This document shows positions 50,994 through 59,844 of a stretch of DNA of 60,949 bases, piece after piece. The translations under genes and the position numbers were made by a program. A model generated the notes under the pieces. The model made no database searches. It was not told where the DNA came from and worked only from the letters and a program-made list of their open reading frames with translations. This stretch comes from Eggerthellaceae bacterium. Its GTDB lineage: Bacteria; Actinomycetota; Coriobacteriia; Coriobacteriales; Eggerthellaceae. Numbering within the stretch: the stretch's first letter is position 1; every line of letters begins with the position of its first letter. The stretch spans positions 1 through 60,949 of the forward strand of contig JAFUCE010000014.1 in the NCBI GenBank assembly GCA_017459805.1. The letters are read 5' to 3'.

Positions 50994-53849
50994 TTGAGCA
51001 AAAGTGAACATACTGTTATGGGAAGCAATTCGCTTGATGCCATGCTGAAAAGCGGCAAGCCCTATAGCGTTATCTACCTTGGCATTAGCGGCTTTGACGA
51101 AGCCCTCGCTACGCTTGGCGAAGAAAGCATGGATGACGTTTGCGACGTGCTTGCGCGCCGTATCCGCCGCAGTGTTCGCGGTAGTGACGAAGCCGTTTTG
51201 GCAGACCGCGGGCAATACCTTATTGTGATTCGTGGTATTTACGACGCTGACGCTTACCAAAGCCTCCAAGAGCGTATTCGCTCGACTATCGAAAATGACA
51301 TCGTCATAAATGGCAAGAAAGCAACGCTTAAGATCAATTTTGGTTTTGGCGCCTACCCAGACGATGGTGCTTCCTTTGATGACGTGGTCGAATACGCCAG
51401 GCAGGTTATGTTGCGCGCTGAACATTCACGGGAGCGTTTTGCTGTACTGGAATCCGAAGAAACTAGCAAGCTGACCCAAGGCATAGACACGGGCCTGCCA
51501 GTTCTTGATATTCACGCCGATTCCTTGACGGGGCTACCAGATGCTCAATACTTCCGTCAGAAGGCATCAGCCTTGGTAGCAGAAGCTGAAGGGCAGATTG
51601 ACGGGATGTCCATTGTCTTCTGCGACATTGAAAAGTTTAAGGAATATAACCTCAAGCATGGCTATGCGTCGGGTGACGATTTATTGAAGTATTTGGCGGA
51701 CCTGCTCGTCCAGGCCTTCCCGAATGACCTTGTTGCTCGCATTAATTCTGACCGCTTTGGTATTTTGACTAGGGAAAACAGTATTACTGAAAAGCTGGAT
51801 GCAATACACGACAAGGTGCGCCGTTTCAAGATGAGTTCTGCCACTGAACTTAAGGCGGGCATCTGTGCTATTGCCGACGCTAATGGTAGTGCCACCATGG
51901 CTCAGGACTATGCGCGCCTTGCCTGCGACAGCATTAAAGGGCGCTACGACATTTTCTGGCGCCGCTTTGACGACGTGCTTGCCAGCGAAGTGCGTCGCCG
52001 TCAGCACATTGTGGACAATCTTGACATGGCCATTGAACAGGGTTGGATCAAGGTGTACTACCAACCCATCATTCGCGCGCTCACGGGCGATATTTGTGCT
52101 CTTGAGGCGCTCTGTCGTTGGAACGACCCCGAATTTGGAACGCTTCCCCCCAGCGAATTTATCGACGTGCTGGAAGACGCCCACCTTATTCATAAGCTAG
52201 ACCTGTGTATGGTGAAGCAGGTCTGCATGGAAGGCCGCGCTATTATGGATTCGGGCAGCAGATGCGTGCGCCGTTCCGTTAACCTTTCACGCCTTGACTA
52301 TCAGCTGTGCGACATCTTCGCCGCGGTGGATGAAATCGTTACCGAAACGGGTTTCCCCAAGGACAAGATTAATATTGAATTCACCGAAAGCGCCTTTACG
52401 CAGGACGCTGAATACTTCGTTACGGTTATCGAAAAATTCCGCGACGCAGGTTATGGCCTGTGGATGGATGACTTCGGGAGTGGTTATAGCTCACTTAACT
52501 TGCTGAAGGACTACAGCTTCGACATGCTCAAGATTGACGTCGAGTTCTTGCGTGGTCTTGAAAATAGTTCACGCACCCGCGACATTGTGGCGTCGGTGGT
52601 CGACATGGCTAAGAAGCTCGGCATTCAGACCCTGGCCGAAGGCGTGGAAACCCAAGAGCAATATCAATTCTTGCGCTCCATTGGCTGCGAAATGGTGCAG
52701 GGCTATCTTTTTGCTAAACCCATGCCCATGGCAGACCTCGATGCTCTAGTTAACGATGGCACGCTTGGTGTTGAAAGCGATAAGACCTGTAGTTACTTTG
52801 ACCACATCGGTCAAATCAATATGCTTTCGGCAACTCCCTTTGATTTTGCCGACCGCCGTGATTCTTCATCAGCATTTACTTCTATCATTCCGCTGGGCAT
52901 TGTGGAACAGAACGGCGAATTAACGGTTGCTATCGCTAATGACGCCTTTATCGATTTTTTTGACAAGAGCAGCATTGCTAAGGTCGAAAACGGAACCATC
53001 ATCTTTACGCCTCAGGGCGCGCGTTTGGCGCATGAACTGCAATTGCTTGCGCAGCGGGCCAAGGAAACGGGCGAGGAAGTCTATATTGACTTTAGCGACT
53101 TTGACCAGGCATTTTCTTTGCGTGCTCTTCACATCGCTGAAACGGATGGTCGCGATGCCTTCCTGGTTTCGATTGACCATTACAGCGAACATATCGCTGA
53201 AGAACGTAGCCGTATTTCGCGCGTTGCAAAAGCTGAAAGTACCGACCGTATGGTATACCTGCCCGTTGCCCACGAATCGACTTGGCAGGCGAGCAATGAA
53301 TGCGACTTGGAACATACGGCAGTTCTGGTCATAGACGTCAATGGTGGATCCGAAGGCGTGGCGCCTGGCCTGGAGGAAATGGCCAACAACAGCGTTGCCA
53401 TTGTTAAGGCAGCCCGTGCGGCAGGCATACCTGTTATCTTCAATCACGACAGTCATATCAAGGGTCTTGACCGCGAACTCGAGCTGTGGGGCGACCATGG
53501 CATCCGTGGTGAAGAAAGCAGCAAGCCGCTCGACGATTTCGATATTTGCGACACGGACATCTTTATACCCAAGCGCCGCTACAACGGTTTCTTCGAAACC
53601 GACCTTGAACTCACTTTACGCGAGCTGGATATAAACACCCTTATCGTGGTTGGCATGGACACCAATATTTGTGTGCTGCAAACGCTGGCAGGTGCGTACT
53701 TCTATGGCTACAAGACCATCGTGCCAGCCGATGCAACAGCAACCTTCTTGGTGGGTACTCAAGAAGGCGGCCTGGAGTACTTCGCTCGCTGTTACGACAC
53801 GCGTATTGTGACCACGAACGATATTGTGAACCTTTTTGAAAACAAATAG
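50994..53849 (+). CDS. EAL phosphodiesterase with degenerate GGDEF domains fused to an isochorismatase-like hydrolase
   Basis: A 951-residue cytoplasmic multidomain protein. Residues about 1-165 are a GGDEF-like fold without the motif (ADRGQYL). About 175-335 is a second degenerate GGDEF (INSDRFGIL). About 345-590 is an EAL domain with apparently intact motifs: EAL at Glu371, IEFTESAF, MDDFGSGYSSLNLL, LKIDVEFL, TLAEGVET. It should hydrolyse c-di-GMP. About 600-755 resembles a PAS-type sensor. About 770-951 is an isochorismatase/nicotinamidase-like domain with a candidate triad Asp781 (VIDVNGG), Lys860 (PKRRYNGF) and Cys893 (MDTNICVL). The TTG start has TGGAGG 7 bases upstream. It follows the cyclase pair, so synthesis and breakdown are neighbours. 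The substrate of the C-terminal domain is unknown. Confidence 0.9.
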   Translation: MSKSEHTVMGSNSLDAMLKSGKPYSVIYLGISGFDEALATLGEESMDDVCDVLARRIRRSVRGSDEAVLADRGQYLIVIRGIYDADAYQSLQERIRSTIENDIVINGKKATLKINFGFGAYPDDGASFDDVVEYARQVMLRAEHSRERFAVLESEETSKLTQGIDTGLPVLDIHADSLTGLPDAQYFRQKASALVAEAEGQIDGMSIVFCDIEKFKEYNLKHGYASGDDLLKYLADLLVQAFPNDLVARINSDRFGILTRENSITEKLDAIHDKVRRFKMSSATELKAGICAIADANGSATMAQDYARLACDSIKGRYDIFWRRFDDVLASEVRRRQHIVDNLDMAIEQGWIKVYYQPIIRALTGDICALEALCRWNDPEFGTLPPSEFIDVLEDAHLIHKLDLCMVKQVCMEGRAIMDSGSRCVRRSVNLSRLDYQLCDIFAAVDEIVTETGFPKDKINIEFTESAFTQDAEYFVTVIEKFRDAGYGLWMDDFGSGYSSLNLLKDYSFDMLKIDVEFLRGLENSSRTRDIVASVVDMAKKLGIQTLAEGVETQEQYQFLRSIGCEMVQGYLFAKPMPMADLDALVNDGTLGVESDKTCSYFDHIGQINMLSATPFDFADRRDSSSAFTSIIPLGIVEQNGELTVAIANDAFIDFFDKSSIAKVENGTIIFTPQGARLAHELQLLAQRAKETGEEVYIDFSDFDQAFSLRALHIAETDGRDAFLVSIDHYSEHIAEERSRISRVAKAESTDRMVYLPVAHESTWQASNECDLEHTAVLVIDVNGGSEGVAPGLEEMANNSVAIVKAARAAGIPVIFNHDSHIKGLDRELELWGDHGIRGEESSKPLDDFDICDTDIFIPKRRYNGFFETDLELTLRELDINTLIVVGMDTNICVLQTLAGAYFYGYKTIVPADATATFLVGTQEGGLEYFARCYDTRIVTTNDIVNLFENK

Positions 53850-53915
53850 TTTGACCGTAGCTAGTCGCACGTCTACAATGTGTGAGCACATTAAGCCGCT
53901 CGCTTTTGTTCTGCT

Positions 53916-53991
53916 GGGTCGTTAGCTCAGTTGGTAGAGCAGGGGACTTTTAATCCCAAGGTCGCGGGTTCGATTCCCTCACGACCCACCA
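53916..53991 (+). tRNA. tRNA-Lys (anticodon TTT)
   Basis: Acceptor GGGTCGT/ACGACCC, D arm GCTCAGTTGGTAGAGC, anticodon loop CTTTTAA (TTT), T arm GGGTTCGATTCC, encoded CCA. The full 76-base cloverleaf is clear. Confidence 0.97.
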
Positions 53992-54092
53992 GAACAAAGG
54001 CGATCGCATTTTTTCCTACGTCCCACAAGAACAAAAGCGAGGGCACGTCCGCCTTCCAGTTCCGTTTCGCGTTTTAGTCTGAAAGGAATGTC

Positions 54093-54656
54093 GTGTCCTA
54101 CTCACTCAGCAAACCCGTGTTTTTCATTGGCTTTATGGCTGCTGGCAAATCGACGGTCGCGCTCGAGCTTTCGATTGATGATGTTCTTCCCTTGATAGAT
54201 CTTGATAGCGAAGCAGAAGACTATCTAGGGAAGTCTATTGACGAGGTTTTTGCCCAAGATGGCGAAGAAGAGTTTCGCAGGGTAGAATCGCAGCTGCTTG
54301 CTCGTGCGATAGAGCGCATGAACGAAAAAGGGCCTGCGCTGGTGTCATGTGGCGGGGGAATAATTGAAAGCCCGGAAAACTATGCGCTTCTAAAACGTAG
54401 GGGAGCAGTGGTCTATCTTGACGTGACCTTTGACGAAGCACTCCGAAGAATTGAAGCCGCATCTGAAAGCGCTGAAGCCAAAGGCGCCGCCCGTCCGCTG
54501 TTGACAAATACGAACTCGGCACGCGAACTCTACGAAAAGCGCCAAGATCTCTATATGACAGCGGCCGACATTATCATCTTTACAACGGGTGTGGCAGCTG
54601 CTGACGTCGTTAATAATATTCGTGAAGAACTTGTGGCAGCGGGCATACTCTTTTAA
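54093..54656 (+). CDS. aroK: Shikimate kinase
   Basis: A 187-residue enzyme phosphorylating shikimate in aromatic amino acid and chorismate synthesis. Walker A is GFMAAGKST at about residues 13-21, the substrate-binding LIDLDSEAEDYLG is near 35, and the VSCGGGIIE loop is near 85. The lid arginine region (AARPLL) is near 135. The GTG start follows GAAAGGAATG. It lies between tRNA-Lys and infA. Chorismate feeds menaquinone, linking it loosely to the menE-menC fusion. Confidence 0.92.
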   Translation: MSYSLSKPVFFIGFMAAGKSTVALELSIDDVLPLIDLDSEAEDYLGKSIDEVFAQDGEEEFRRVESQLLARAIERMNEKGPALVSCGGGIIESPENYALLKRRGAVVYLDVTFDEALRRIEAASESAEAKGAARPLLTNTNSARELYEKRQDLYMTAADIIIFTTGVAAADVVNNIREELVAAGILF

Positions 54657-54664
54657 TGCTCTGT

Positions 54665-54694
54665 TTGCATACTCATCTGCATTTTTGCTAACAT
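54665..54694 (+). promoter_or_regulatory. Possible promoter of the alpha operon
   Basis: TTGCAT, 18-base spacer, TAACAT, 43 bases before infA. Confidence 0.45.
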
Positions 54695-54737
54695 ATTCGG
54701 TCGCTGTGTAAAAGCAAAAACCACTGAAGGAGTGCTT

Positions 54738-54956
54738 TTGAGCAAGGAAGATGTCATCGAACTTGAGGGTACCGTTCTCGAGGCCCTCCCGAACGCAATG
54801 TTTAGGGTTGAACTGGAGAATGGGCACAAGATATTGGCACATATCTCGGGCAAAATGCGTATGCACTACATCAAAATTTTGCCCGGCGACAAGGTGACCG
54901 TGGAACTTTCCGTCTACGACTTGGAGCGCGGTCGCATTACCTACCGGTACAAATAG
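54738..54956 (+). CDS. infA: Translation initiation factor IF-1
   Basis: A 72-residue OB-fold protein reading [24 protein letters not shown] and ending RGRITYRYK, standard IF-1. It blocks the ribosomal A site during initiation. TTG at 54738 is chosen: AAGGAG lies 5 bases upstream and the resulting N-terminus matches the family; an in-frame GTG at 54732 lies in that ribosome site. It is first gene of the alpha operon. Confidence 0.96.
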   Translation: MSKEDVIELEGTVLEALPNAMFRVELENGHKILAHISGKMRMHYIKILPGDKVTVELSVYDLERGRITYRYK

Positions 54957-55147
54957 TGCCGGTTTTTGCAGGTTTTAGGGCCTGCAAACGTGCGGATTTT
55001 GTGAAGAAACCGCAGAACAAAAGGCGGGCTGCGGCCTTAAAAAGCAGTCAGCGCATAAGCCGAAATGCGCGTGTAAGGAAGAAAGAAATCACCTGCGGCT
55101 GGGTGTGGCTATATAAAAACACATACACAAACCGAAAGGAAAAACTT

Positions 55148-55261
55148 ATGAAGGTACGTCCTTCGGTCAAAAAGATGTGCGACAAATGCAAGATCATTAG
55201 GCGTCATGGCAAGGTTTTTGTTATTTGCGAAAACCCGCGCCATAAGCAGCGCCAGGGTTAA
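55148..55261 (+). CDS. rpmJ: 50S ribosomal protein L36
   Basis: A 37-residue protein, [19 protein letters not shown]...[11 protein letters not shown], with the zinc-binding Cys/His set of the C+ form of L36 (C-x2-C, later C and H). The ATG follows GAAAGGAAA. A longer frame beginning at 54956 exists but its extra N-terminus is not family-like. The 191 bases between infA and rpmJ show no gene. Confidence 0.96.
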   Translation: MKVRPSVKKMCDKCKIIRRHGKVFVICENPRHKQRQG

Positions 55262-55278
55262 GAAGGGAGATTGGATTT

Positions 55279-55647
55279 ATGCCTCGTCTAGTTGGCGTCG
55301 ACCTCCCGCGTGACAAGCGCATCGAAGTTGGCCTTACTTACATTTATGGCATTGGCCTGACCACTGCCAAGAAAATCATTGCAGAAACCGGTGTCGATCC
55401 TGACGTTCGCGTTAAGGACATCAGTGAAGACGATCTGGCAAAGCTGCGTGACTACATCAATGAAAACCTTACCGTAGAAGGCGACCTCCACCGCGAAGTC
55501 AGCCAGAACGTGAAGCGCCTCATGGAAATTGGTTGCTATCGCGGTCTGCGTCATCGCCGTGGTCTTCCCACCCGCGGTCAGCGCACCCACACTAACGCTC
55601 GTACGCGTAAAGGGCCGCGCAAGCAAATCGGCGGCAAGAAGAAGTAG
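55279..55647 (+). CDS. rpsM: 30S ribosomal protein S13
   Basis: 122 residues, [26 protein letters not shown]..., with the C-terminal [22 protein letters not shown]13 sits in the head of the small subunit and touches the large subunit and P-site tRNA. It starts 17 bases after rpmJ in the alpha operon. Confidence 0.98.
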   Translation: MPRLVGVDLPRDKRIEVGLTYIYGIGLTTAKKIIAETGVDPDVRVKDISEDDLAKLRDYINENLTVEGDLHREVSQNVKRLMEIGCYRGLRHRRGLPTRGQRTHTNARTRKGPRKQIGGKKK

Positions 55648-55656
55648 GGGGCGCGC

Positions 55657-56052
55657 ATGGCTAAGAAAAACGTACGTTCACGCATCAAGCGTTCTGAACG
55701 CAAAAACATTGTGGTAGGTGCGGCTCACATCAAGTCCACCTTCAATAACACCATCATTTCGATCACCGATCCTGCGGGCAACGTGATCTCTTGGCAGTCT
55801 GCTGGTACCGTTGGGTTTAAGGGCTCCCGTAAGTCCACCCCCTTTGCTGCTCAGATGGCCGCTGAAGCTGCAGCTAAGATCGCTATGGAACATGGCCTGA
55901 AGAAGGTTTCCGTGTTCGTAAAAGGTCCTGGCTCTGGCCGTGAAACCGCTATCCGTTCCCTGCAAGCTGCAGGTCTGGAAGTGGCTTCTATTCAAGATTG
56001 CACGCCCATTCCGCACAACGGTTGCCGTCAGCGCAAGCGTCGTCGCGTCTAG
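55657..56052 (+). CDS. rpsK: 30S ribosomal protein S11
   Basis: 131 residues with the conserved [33 protein letters not shown] and [13 protein letters not shown] segments. Part of the platform of the small subunit. ATG; 9 bases after rpsM. Confidence 0.98.
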   Translation: MAKKNVRSRIKRSERKNIVVGAAHIKSTFNNTIISITDPAGNVISWQSAGTVGFKGSRKSTPFAAQMAAEAAAKIAMEHGLKKVSVFVKGPGSGRETAIRSLQAAGLEVASIQDCTPIPHNGCRQRKRRRV

Positions 56053-56070
56053 TAAGGAGGATTGAGAGAA

Positions 56071-56673
56071 ATGGCAATTAACAGAACTCCGGTTCTGAAG
56101 CGTTGCAGGCAGCTGGGCATTAACCCGGTGGACCTTGGCTACACGTCAAAAGCCAAGACTGAATCCATCCGCCAGCCCCGTCGCCGCCGCAAGGAAAGCG
56201 AATACGGAATGCAGCTTCGTGAAAAGCAGAAGGCCAAGTTTATCTATGGTGTTCTGGAGAAGCAGTTCCGTGGTTATTTTAAGCGTGCCAAGAGCATGCC
56301 TGGTATTACCGGTGAAAACCTGATGGCGATTCTGGAATCCCGTCTGGACAACATCGTGTTCCGTCTGGGCTTTGCCAGCACGCGCAAGGAAGCACGCCAG
56401 ACCGTTACCCACGGTCACATTACCGTAAATGGTAAGCGCGTTGACATTCCTTCATATCGGGTACGCCCTGGCGACTTGGTTGCTGTGGCACCCAAGGCAA
56501 AGGATTTGCTTGTTATCAAGAGCGCATTGGTTTCCAACGAGCGCGTTCAGGTTCCCGCTTGGCTTGAAGTGGACATTGAAAAGCTGCAAGGCTCGGTACT
56601 GTCCCTTCCCACCCGCGACCAGATCGATCTGGATATCAACGAACAGCTCATCGTAGAACTGTACTCGAAGTAG
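56071..56673 (+). CDS. rpsD: 30S ribosomal protein S4
   Basis: 200 residues. The central S4 RNA-binding domain LESRLDNIVFRLGFASTRKEARQ is near residue 90, with HITVNGKRVDIPSY after it. The N-terminus has only one cysteine, so it is the zinc-free form. ATG at 56071 has AAGGAGG 10 bases upstream; the in-frame TTG at 56062 is only 1 base from that site. S4 starts 30S assembly and may repress the alpha operon. Confidence 0.98.
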   Translation: MAINRTPVLKRCRQLGINPVDLGYTSKAKTESIRQPRRRRKESEYGMQLREKQKAKFIYGVLEKQFRGYFKRAKSMPGITGENLMAILESRLDNIVFRLGFASTRKEARQTVTHGHITVNGKRVDIPSYRVRPGDLVAVAPKAKDLLVIKSALVSNERVQVPAWLEVDIEKLQGSVLSLPTRDQIDLDINEQLIVELYSK

Positions 56674-56725
56674 ATTCGATTTTGTAAGTTACCTGTACGC
56701 GGTATTTTAAGGAGGCTAATATCCT

Positions 56726-57676
56726 ATGACAGAGTTCATGAGGCCTACTATTACAACAGAAGAAGTAAACGAAACGGTTTCGCGCTTTATTGTTGAACCG
56801 CTGGAACGTGGTTATGGCTTGACACTTGGTAACAGCATGCGTCGCGTGCTGCTGGGTTCGTTGGACGGTGCAAAGGCTACCGCTATTCAGATTGATGGCG
56901 TGCAGCATGAATTCACCACTGCCGAAGGTGTCATCGAAGACATTACCGACATCGTACTAAACATCCAGGGTCTGGTTTTTTCAGCGCTCAATGACGAAAT
57001 TGTTGAAGCAACCGCCCATGTGTCAGCAGAAGGCCCCTGCACCGTAACGGGCGCAGACCTTCAGGTTCCAACCGAGTTTACGCTTATCAACCCCGACCAT
57101 GTTATTGCTACGGTTGCCGACGGCGGCCAGCTTGACATGAGCATTCGCATTGGCGTTGGTCGTGGCTATGTAAGCGCCGACCAAAACAAGCGCACGGAAG
57201 ATCCCATTGGCGTCATTCATGTGGACAGCCTGTTTTCGCCGGTACGTCGCTGCACCATGCACGTGGAAGACACTCGTGTTGGCCAGCGTACCGACTACGA
57301 CAAGCTCATCCTGGAAGTTGAAACCGACGGCGCCATCACGCCGACGGAAGCAGCATGCCGTGCGGCAAACATTGTGTCGCAGTACATGGGTGCGTTCCTG
57401 AGCTTGAACGAAACCGAAGAAGACGAAGAAGCAGAAGTTGTTTCAATCTTTGCCCCCGAGGGTCAGGAAACCAATGCCGACCTTGACAAGCAGATTGAAG
57501 ACCTGGACCTGTCTGTGCGTTCCTACAACTGCTTGAAGCGCGCGGGCATCCATTCGGTACGTCAGCTGGTTGAATTCAGCGAAAATGACCTGCTGAATAT
57601 CCGCAACTTCGGCGCGAAGTCCATCGAGGAAGTGAAGGACAAGCTCATTTCCATGGAACTGAATCTGAAGCAATAA
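56726..57676 (+). CDS. rpoA: DNA-directed RNA polymerase subunit alpha
   Basis: 316 residues. The N-terminal dimerisation/assembly domain has RFIVEPLERGYGLTLGNSMRRVLLGSL. An acidic linker (about 232-255) leads to the C-terminal domain (LDLSVRSYNCLKRAGIHSVRQL) that contacts promoter UP elements and activators. The ATG has AAGGAGG 10 bases upstream. It sits between rpsD and rplQ as usual. Confidence 0.98.
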   Translation: MTEFMRPTITTEEVNETVSRFIVEPLERGYGLTLGNSMRRVLLGSLDGAKATAIQIDGVQHEFTTAEGVIEDITDIVLNIQGLVFSALNDEIVEATAHVSAEGPCTVTGADLQVPTEFTLINPDHVIATVADGGQLDMSIRIGVGRGYVSADQNKRTEDPIGVIHVDSLFSPVRRCTMHVEDTRVGQRTDYDKLILEVETDGAITPTEAACRAANIVSQYMGAFLSLNETEEDEEAEVVSIFAPEGQETNADLDKQIEDLDLSVRSYNCLKRAGIHSVRQLVEFSENDLLNIRNFGAKSIEEVKDKLISMELNLKQ

Positions 57677-57694
57677 AAGAGAAGGTATATAACA

Positions 57695-58423
57695 ATGAGA
57701 CACTACAAGAAAGGGCGCAAACTCGGTACCGATGCCAGCCATACTAAGGCCATGAAGAAGAGCCTGTGTGTGGCCCTGTTTACCAACGACCGCATCAAGA
57801 CCGTTGAAGCGCGCGCCAAAGAAATTCGCCCCGAGGTGGACCGCATTATCACCTGGGCAAAGCGTGGCGACCTGCATTCTCGCCGCCTGGCTATTGCCGC
57901 CCTGGGCGACCAGGAACTTGTTCGCGAAGTGTTTGAAAAGGTCGAGCAAGGCCAGTTTAAAGATCGCGAAGGTGGTTATACCCGCATTATGAAGCTGGGC
58001 AACCGCAAAGGCGACAATGCCCCCATGGTTATCATGGAGTTGGTGACGGAGCCCGTTGCTAAGAAGGCCAAGAAGAAGGCAGACAAGCCCGCCAAGGAAG
58101 AAAAGGCTGCCAAGGCTGCTCCTGCCGAAGAAGTAGCAGAAGAAACCGCTGAAGAAACTGTTGAGGCTGCTGAAGAATCCGTGGAAGCAACTGCTGAGGA
58201 AGCTGCGGAAGCCGCAGAAGCAACAGCTGAAGAAACTGCGGAAGAAGCTACGGAAGCTGTGGAAGAAGCGGCTGAAGAATCTGCAGAAGCCGAAGCCAAA
58301 GCTGCTGACGCGGAAGCTGCTGAAGAAACCGCAGAAGAGCCTGCCGCTGAAGAAGCTGCATCTGAAGAGGCTGCCGAAGAGGTTGCTGAAGAAGCAGCAG
58401 AGGCTGAAGAAAAGTCTGAATAG
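57695..58423 (+). CDS. rplQ: 50S ribosomal protein L17 with acidic C-terminal tail
   Basis: 242 residues. The first ~118 are a standard L17 (MRHYKKGRKLGTDASHTKAM... through NRKGDNAPMVIMELV). The remaining ~120 residues are a Lys-rich stretch followed by a Glu/Ala/Thr-repeat tail (units like AEETAEE). Other actinobacterial L17 proteins also carry shorter tails. It is the last gene of the alpha operon, followed by a strong terminator. Confidence 0.96.
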   Translation: MRHYKKGRKLGTDASHTKAMKKSLCVALFTNDRIKTVEARAKEIRPEVDRIITWAKRGDLHSRRLAIAALGDQELVREVFEKVEQGQFKDREGGYTRIMKLGNRKGDNAPMVIMELVTEPVAKKAKKKADKPAKEEKAAKAAPAEEVAEETAEETVEAAEESVEATAEEAAEAAEATAEETAEEATEAVEEAAEESAEAEAKAADAEAAEETAEEPAAEEAASEEAAEEVAEEAAEAEEKSE

Positions 58424-58449
58424 CGACACATCTTCGCATGATTTGAGAG

Positions 58450-58478
58450 CGGGGGTTGGGATTCCAGCCCCCGTTTTT
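58450..58478 (+). terminator. Terminator of the alpha ribosomal operon
   Basis: Stem CGGGGGTTGG/CCAGCCCCCG with a GATT loop and five T. Confidence 0.9.
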
Positions 58479-58531
58479 AATGAGCTGGTAGTGTATGACA
58501 CAGAGAGTTGAGAACGAACAGTAATAGACCT

Positions 58532-59374
58532 ATGCCTGTCAATATTGCAACATATAACCCAAAGCAAACGCCTATTCATAGCGTCGATGCGCGTGTCAAA
58601 ATTATTTTGGTACTCATGTTTTCTATCGTGCTGTTTTGCGTCCATTCGTGGTGGGCGATAGGCCTGCTTGCATGCATTGCCCTGCTGTGTGCTTTCTTGG
58701 CCCGCCTTGAAGTGGGCGCAACGCTTCGGTCCATGCTTCCCGTGGTTCTTATTCTTGCGGTAACGCTTATCGCTAATTCGTTCGTGCTCGATGTGCGCAG
58801 CTACGACCCCACCAATCTTCCGAGTTATGTTTCAACAGGTGTATTTGCCCAGCTTCCGGCCATACCTCTTATTGGCGCCTTTGGTTTTGTACCTGCAGGC
58901 TTCATTCGCGGATGTTTTTTTGTCCTGCGTATCGTGCTGCTGTTAGTGGCGTCACTCGTGTTAACGACAACAACCACGTCAAACGAACTCACTTCGGCGC
59001 TCAGGAGTTTCATGCGACCACTCGAACGCTTGGGTTTCCCCACCCATGATGTCGCAACAGTTGTTTCTATTGCTCTGCGTTTTATTCCCGTAAGTATCGA
59101 TGAGTTCCATCGTATTCGCGAAGCGCAAACAGCGCGTGGTGCCTCATTTGATACGGGGGGAATAATTGGGCGCTTGCGGGCCTGGACAACAGTGCTTATA
59201 CCTCTTTTGGTGGGACTTTATAGGCGCGCCGATAACCTTGCACTGGCCATGGATGCGCGCTGTTATGGCGCTGGCCCTGCAAGCCAGTTGGTGGTTTCAC
59301 GCCTGGGGGTAGGACATATTATTCTTCTTGTCGTTGGTATCTTCGGCCTTGCGACGATAGCCTTTTTCGGCTAA
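58532..59374 (+). CDS. ecfT: ECF transporter transmembrane component EcfT
   Basis: 280 residues, five to six membrane helices. The two EcfT signature motifs that couple to the ATPases are AQTARGASF near residue 200 and AMDARCYG near 240. ECF transporters import vitamins and metals with separate S components. The ATG at 58532 gives a family-like start (NPKQTPIHSVDARVKI); TTG at 58508 is possible. The usual partner genes ecfA1/ecfA2 are not adjacent here, so ATPases must be encoded elsewhere. It lies just after the rplQ terminator. Confidence 0.88.
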   Translation: MPVNIATYNPKQTPIHSVDARVKIILVLMFSIVLFCVHSWWAIGLLACIALLCAFLARLEVGATLRSMLPVVLILAVTLIANSFVLDVRSYDPTNLPSYVSTGVFAQLPAIPLIGAFGFVPAGFIRGCFFVLRIVLLLVASLVLTTTTTSNELTSALRSFMRPLERLGFPTHDVATVVSIALRFIPVSIDEFHRIREAQTARGASFDTGGIIGRLRAWTTVLIPLLVGLYRRADNLALAMDARCYGAGPASQLVVSRLGVGHIILLVVGIFGLATIAFFG

Positions 59375-59463
59375 ACAAAGCTCTGAACTGGTAATTAATA
59401 CAAAAAGTTAATTATGCGCTTTAGCCAAATGAAGCGTATTTTAAACATTTTTCATACGATAAA

Positions 59464-59483
59464 GCCTATACTGGGTATAAGGC
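59464..59483. promoter_or_regulatory. Imperfect palindrome overlapping a -10-like box
   Basis: GCCTATAC-TGG-GTATAAGGC, an inverted repeat with one bulged base that includes TATACT. Possible autoregulatory operator of the Xre gene 40 bases downstream. Confidence 0.45.
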
Positions 59484-59522
59484 ATAGGGCAAGAATTAAG
59501 CGAAGTAAGAGGTGTGTTCATA

Positions 59523-59756
59523 ATGGATATCTTGGCAGTATTTGGTGACAACGTACGTCACTATCGCAATAAAAAGCATCTTTCACAGGAAGTTTTTGCG
59601 AAGAAGTGCGGGCTGCACCGTACCTATATCAGCGCGGTTGAGCGCCATAAGCGCAGCATTTCACTGAACAATATTCAAAAGATTGCTGATGCCCTTGAGG
59701 TCGATACCTACAAGCTTTTCGTGGAGCCCGGAAAGGCAACTTCACGTTTCCACTAA
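59523..59756 (+). CDS. Small Xre-family regulator (controller-protein-like)
   Basis: A 77-residue single-domain helix-turn-helix protein: NVRHYRNKKHLSQEVFAKKCGLHRTYISAVERHKRSISLNNIQKIADALEVD. The GLHRTYIS...ER pattern is like restriction-modification controller proteins and small phage-type repressors. No restriction or methylase gene is adjacent. The ATG has AGAGG 10 bases upstream; GTG at 59514 is an alternative. It is followed by a terminator, so it is monocistronic. Confidence 0.88.
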   Translation: MDILAVFGDNVRHYRNKKHLSQEVFAKKCGLHRTYISAVERHKRSISLNNIQKIADALEVDTYKLFVEPGKATSRFH

Positions 59757-59782
59757 ACCCAAGGTGCTTCATTAATTACATC

Positions 59783-59809
59783 TGACCCGCCTTGTGCGGG
59801 TCATTTTTT
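59783..59809 (+). terminator. Terminator after the Xre gene
   Basis: Stem TGACCCGC/GCGGGTCA with a CTTGT loop and six T. Confidence 0.92.
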
Positions 59810-59844
59810 GTATACTTTCCCTGTACGGAAAGATTGGTGTTGCC

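Noticed and set aside
54956-55147. N-terminal extension of the rpmJ frame
   Set aside because: Adds 64 residues not found in L36; the ATG at 55148 has its own ribosome site.
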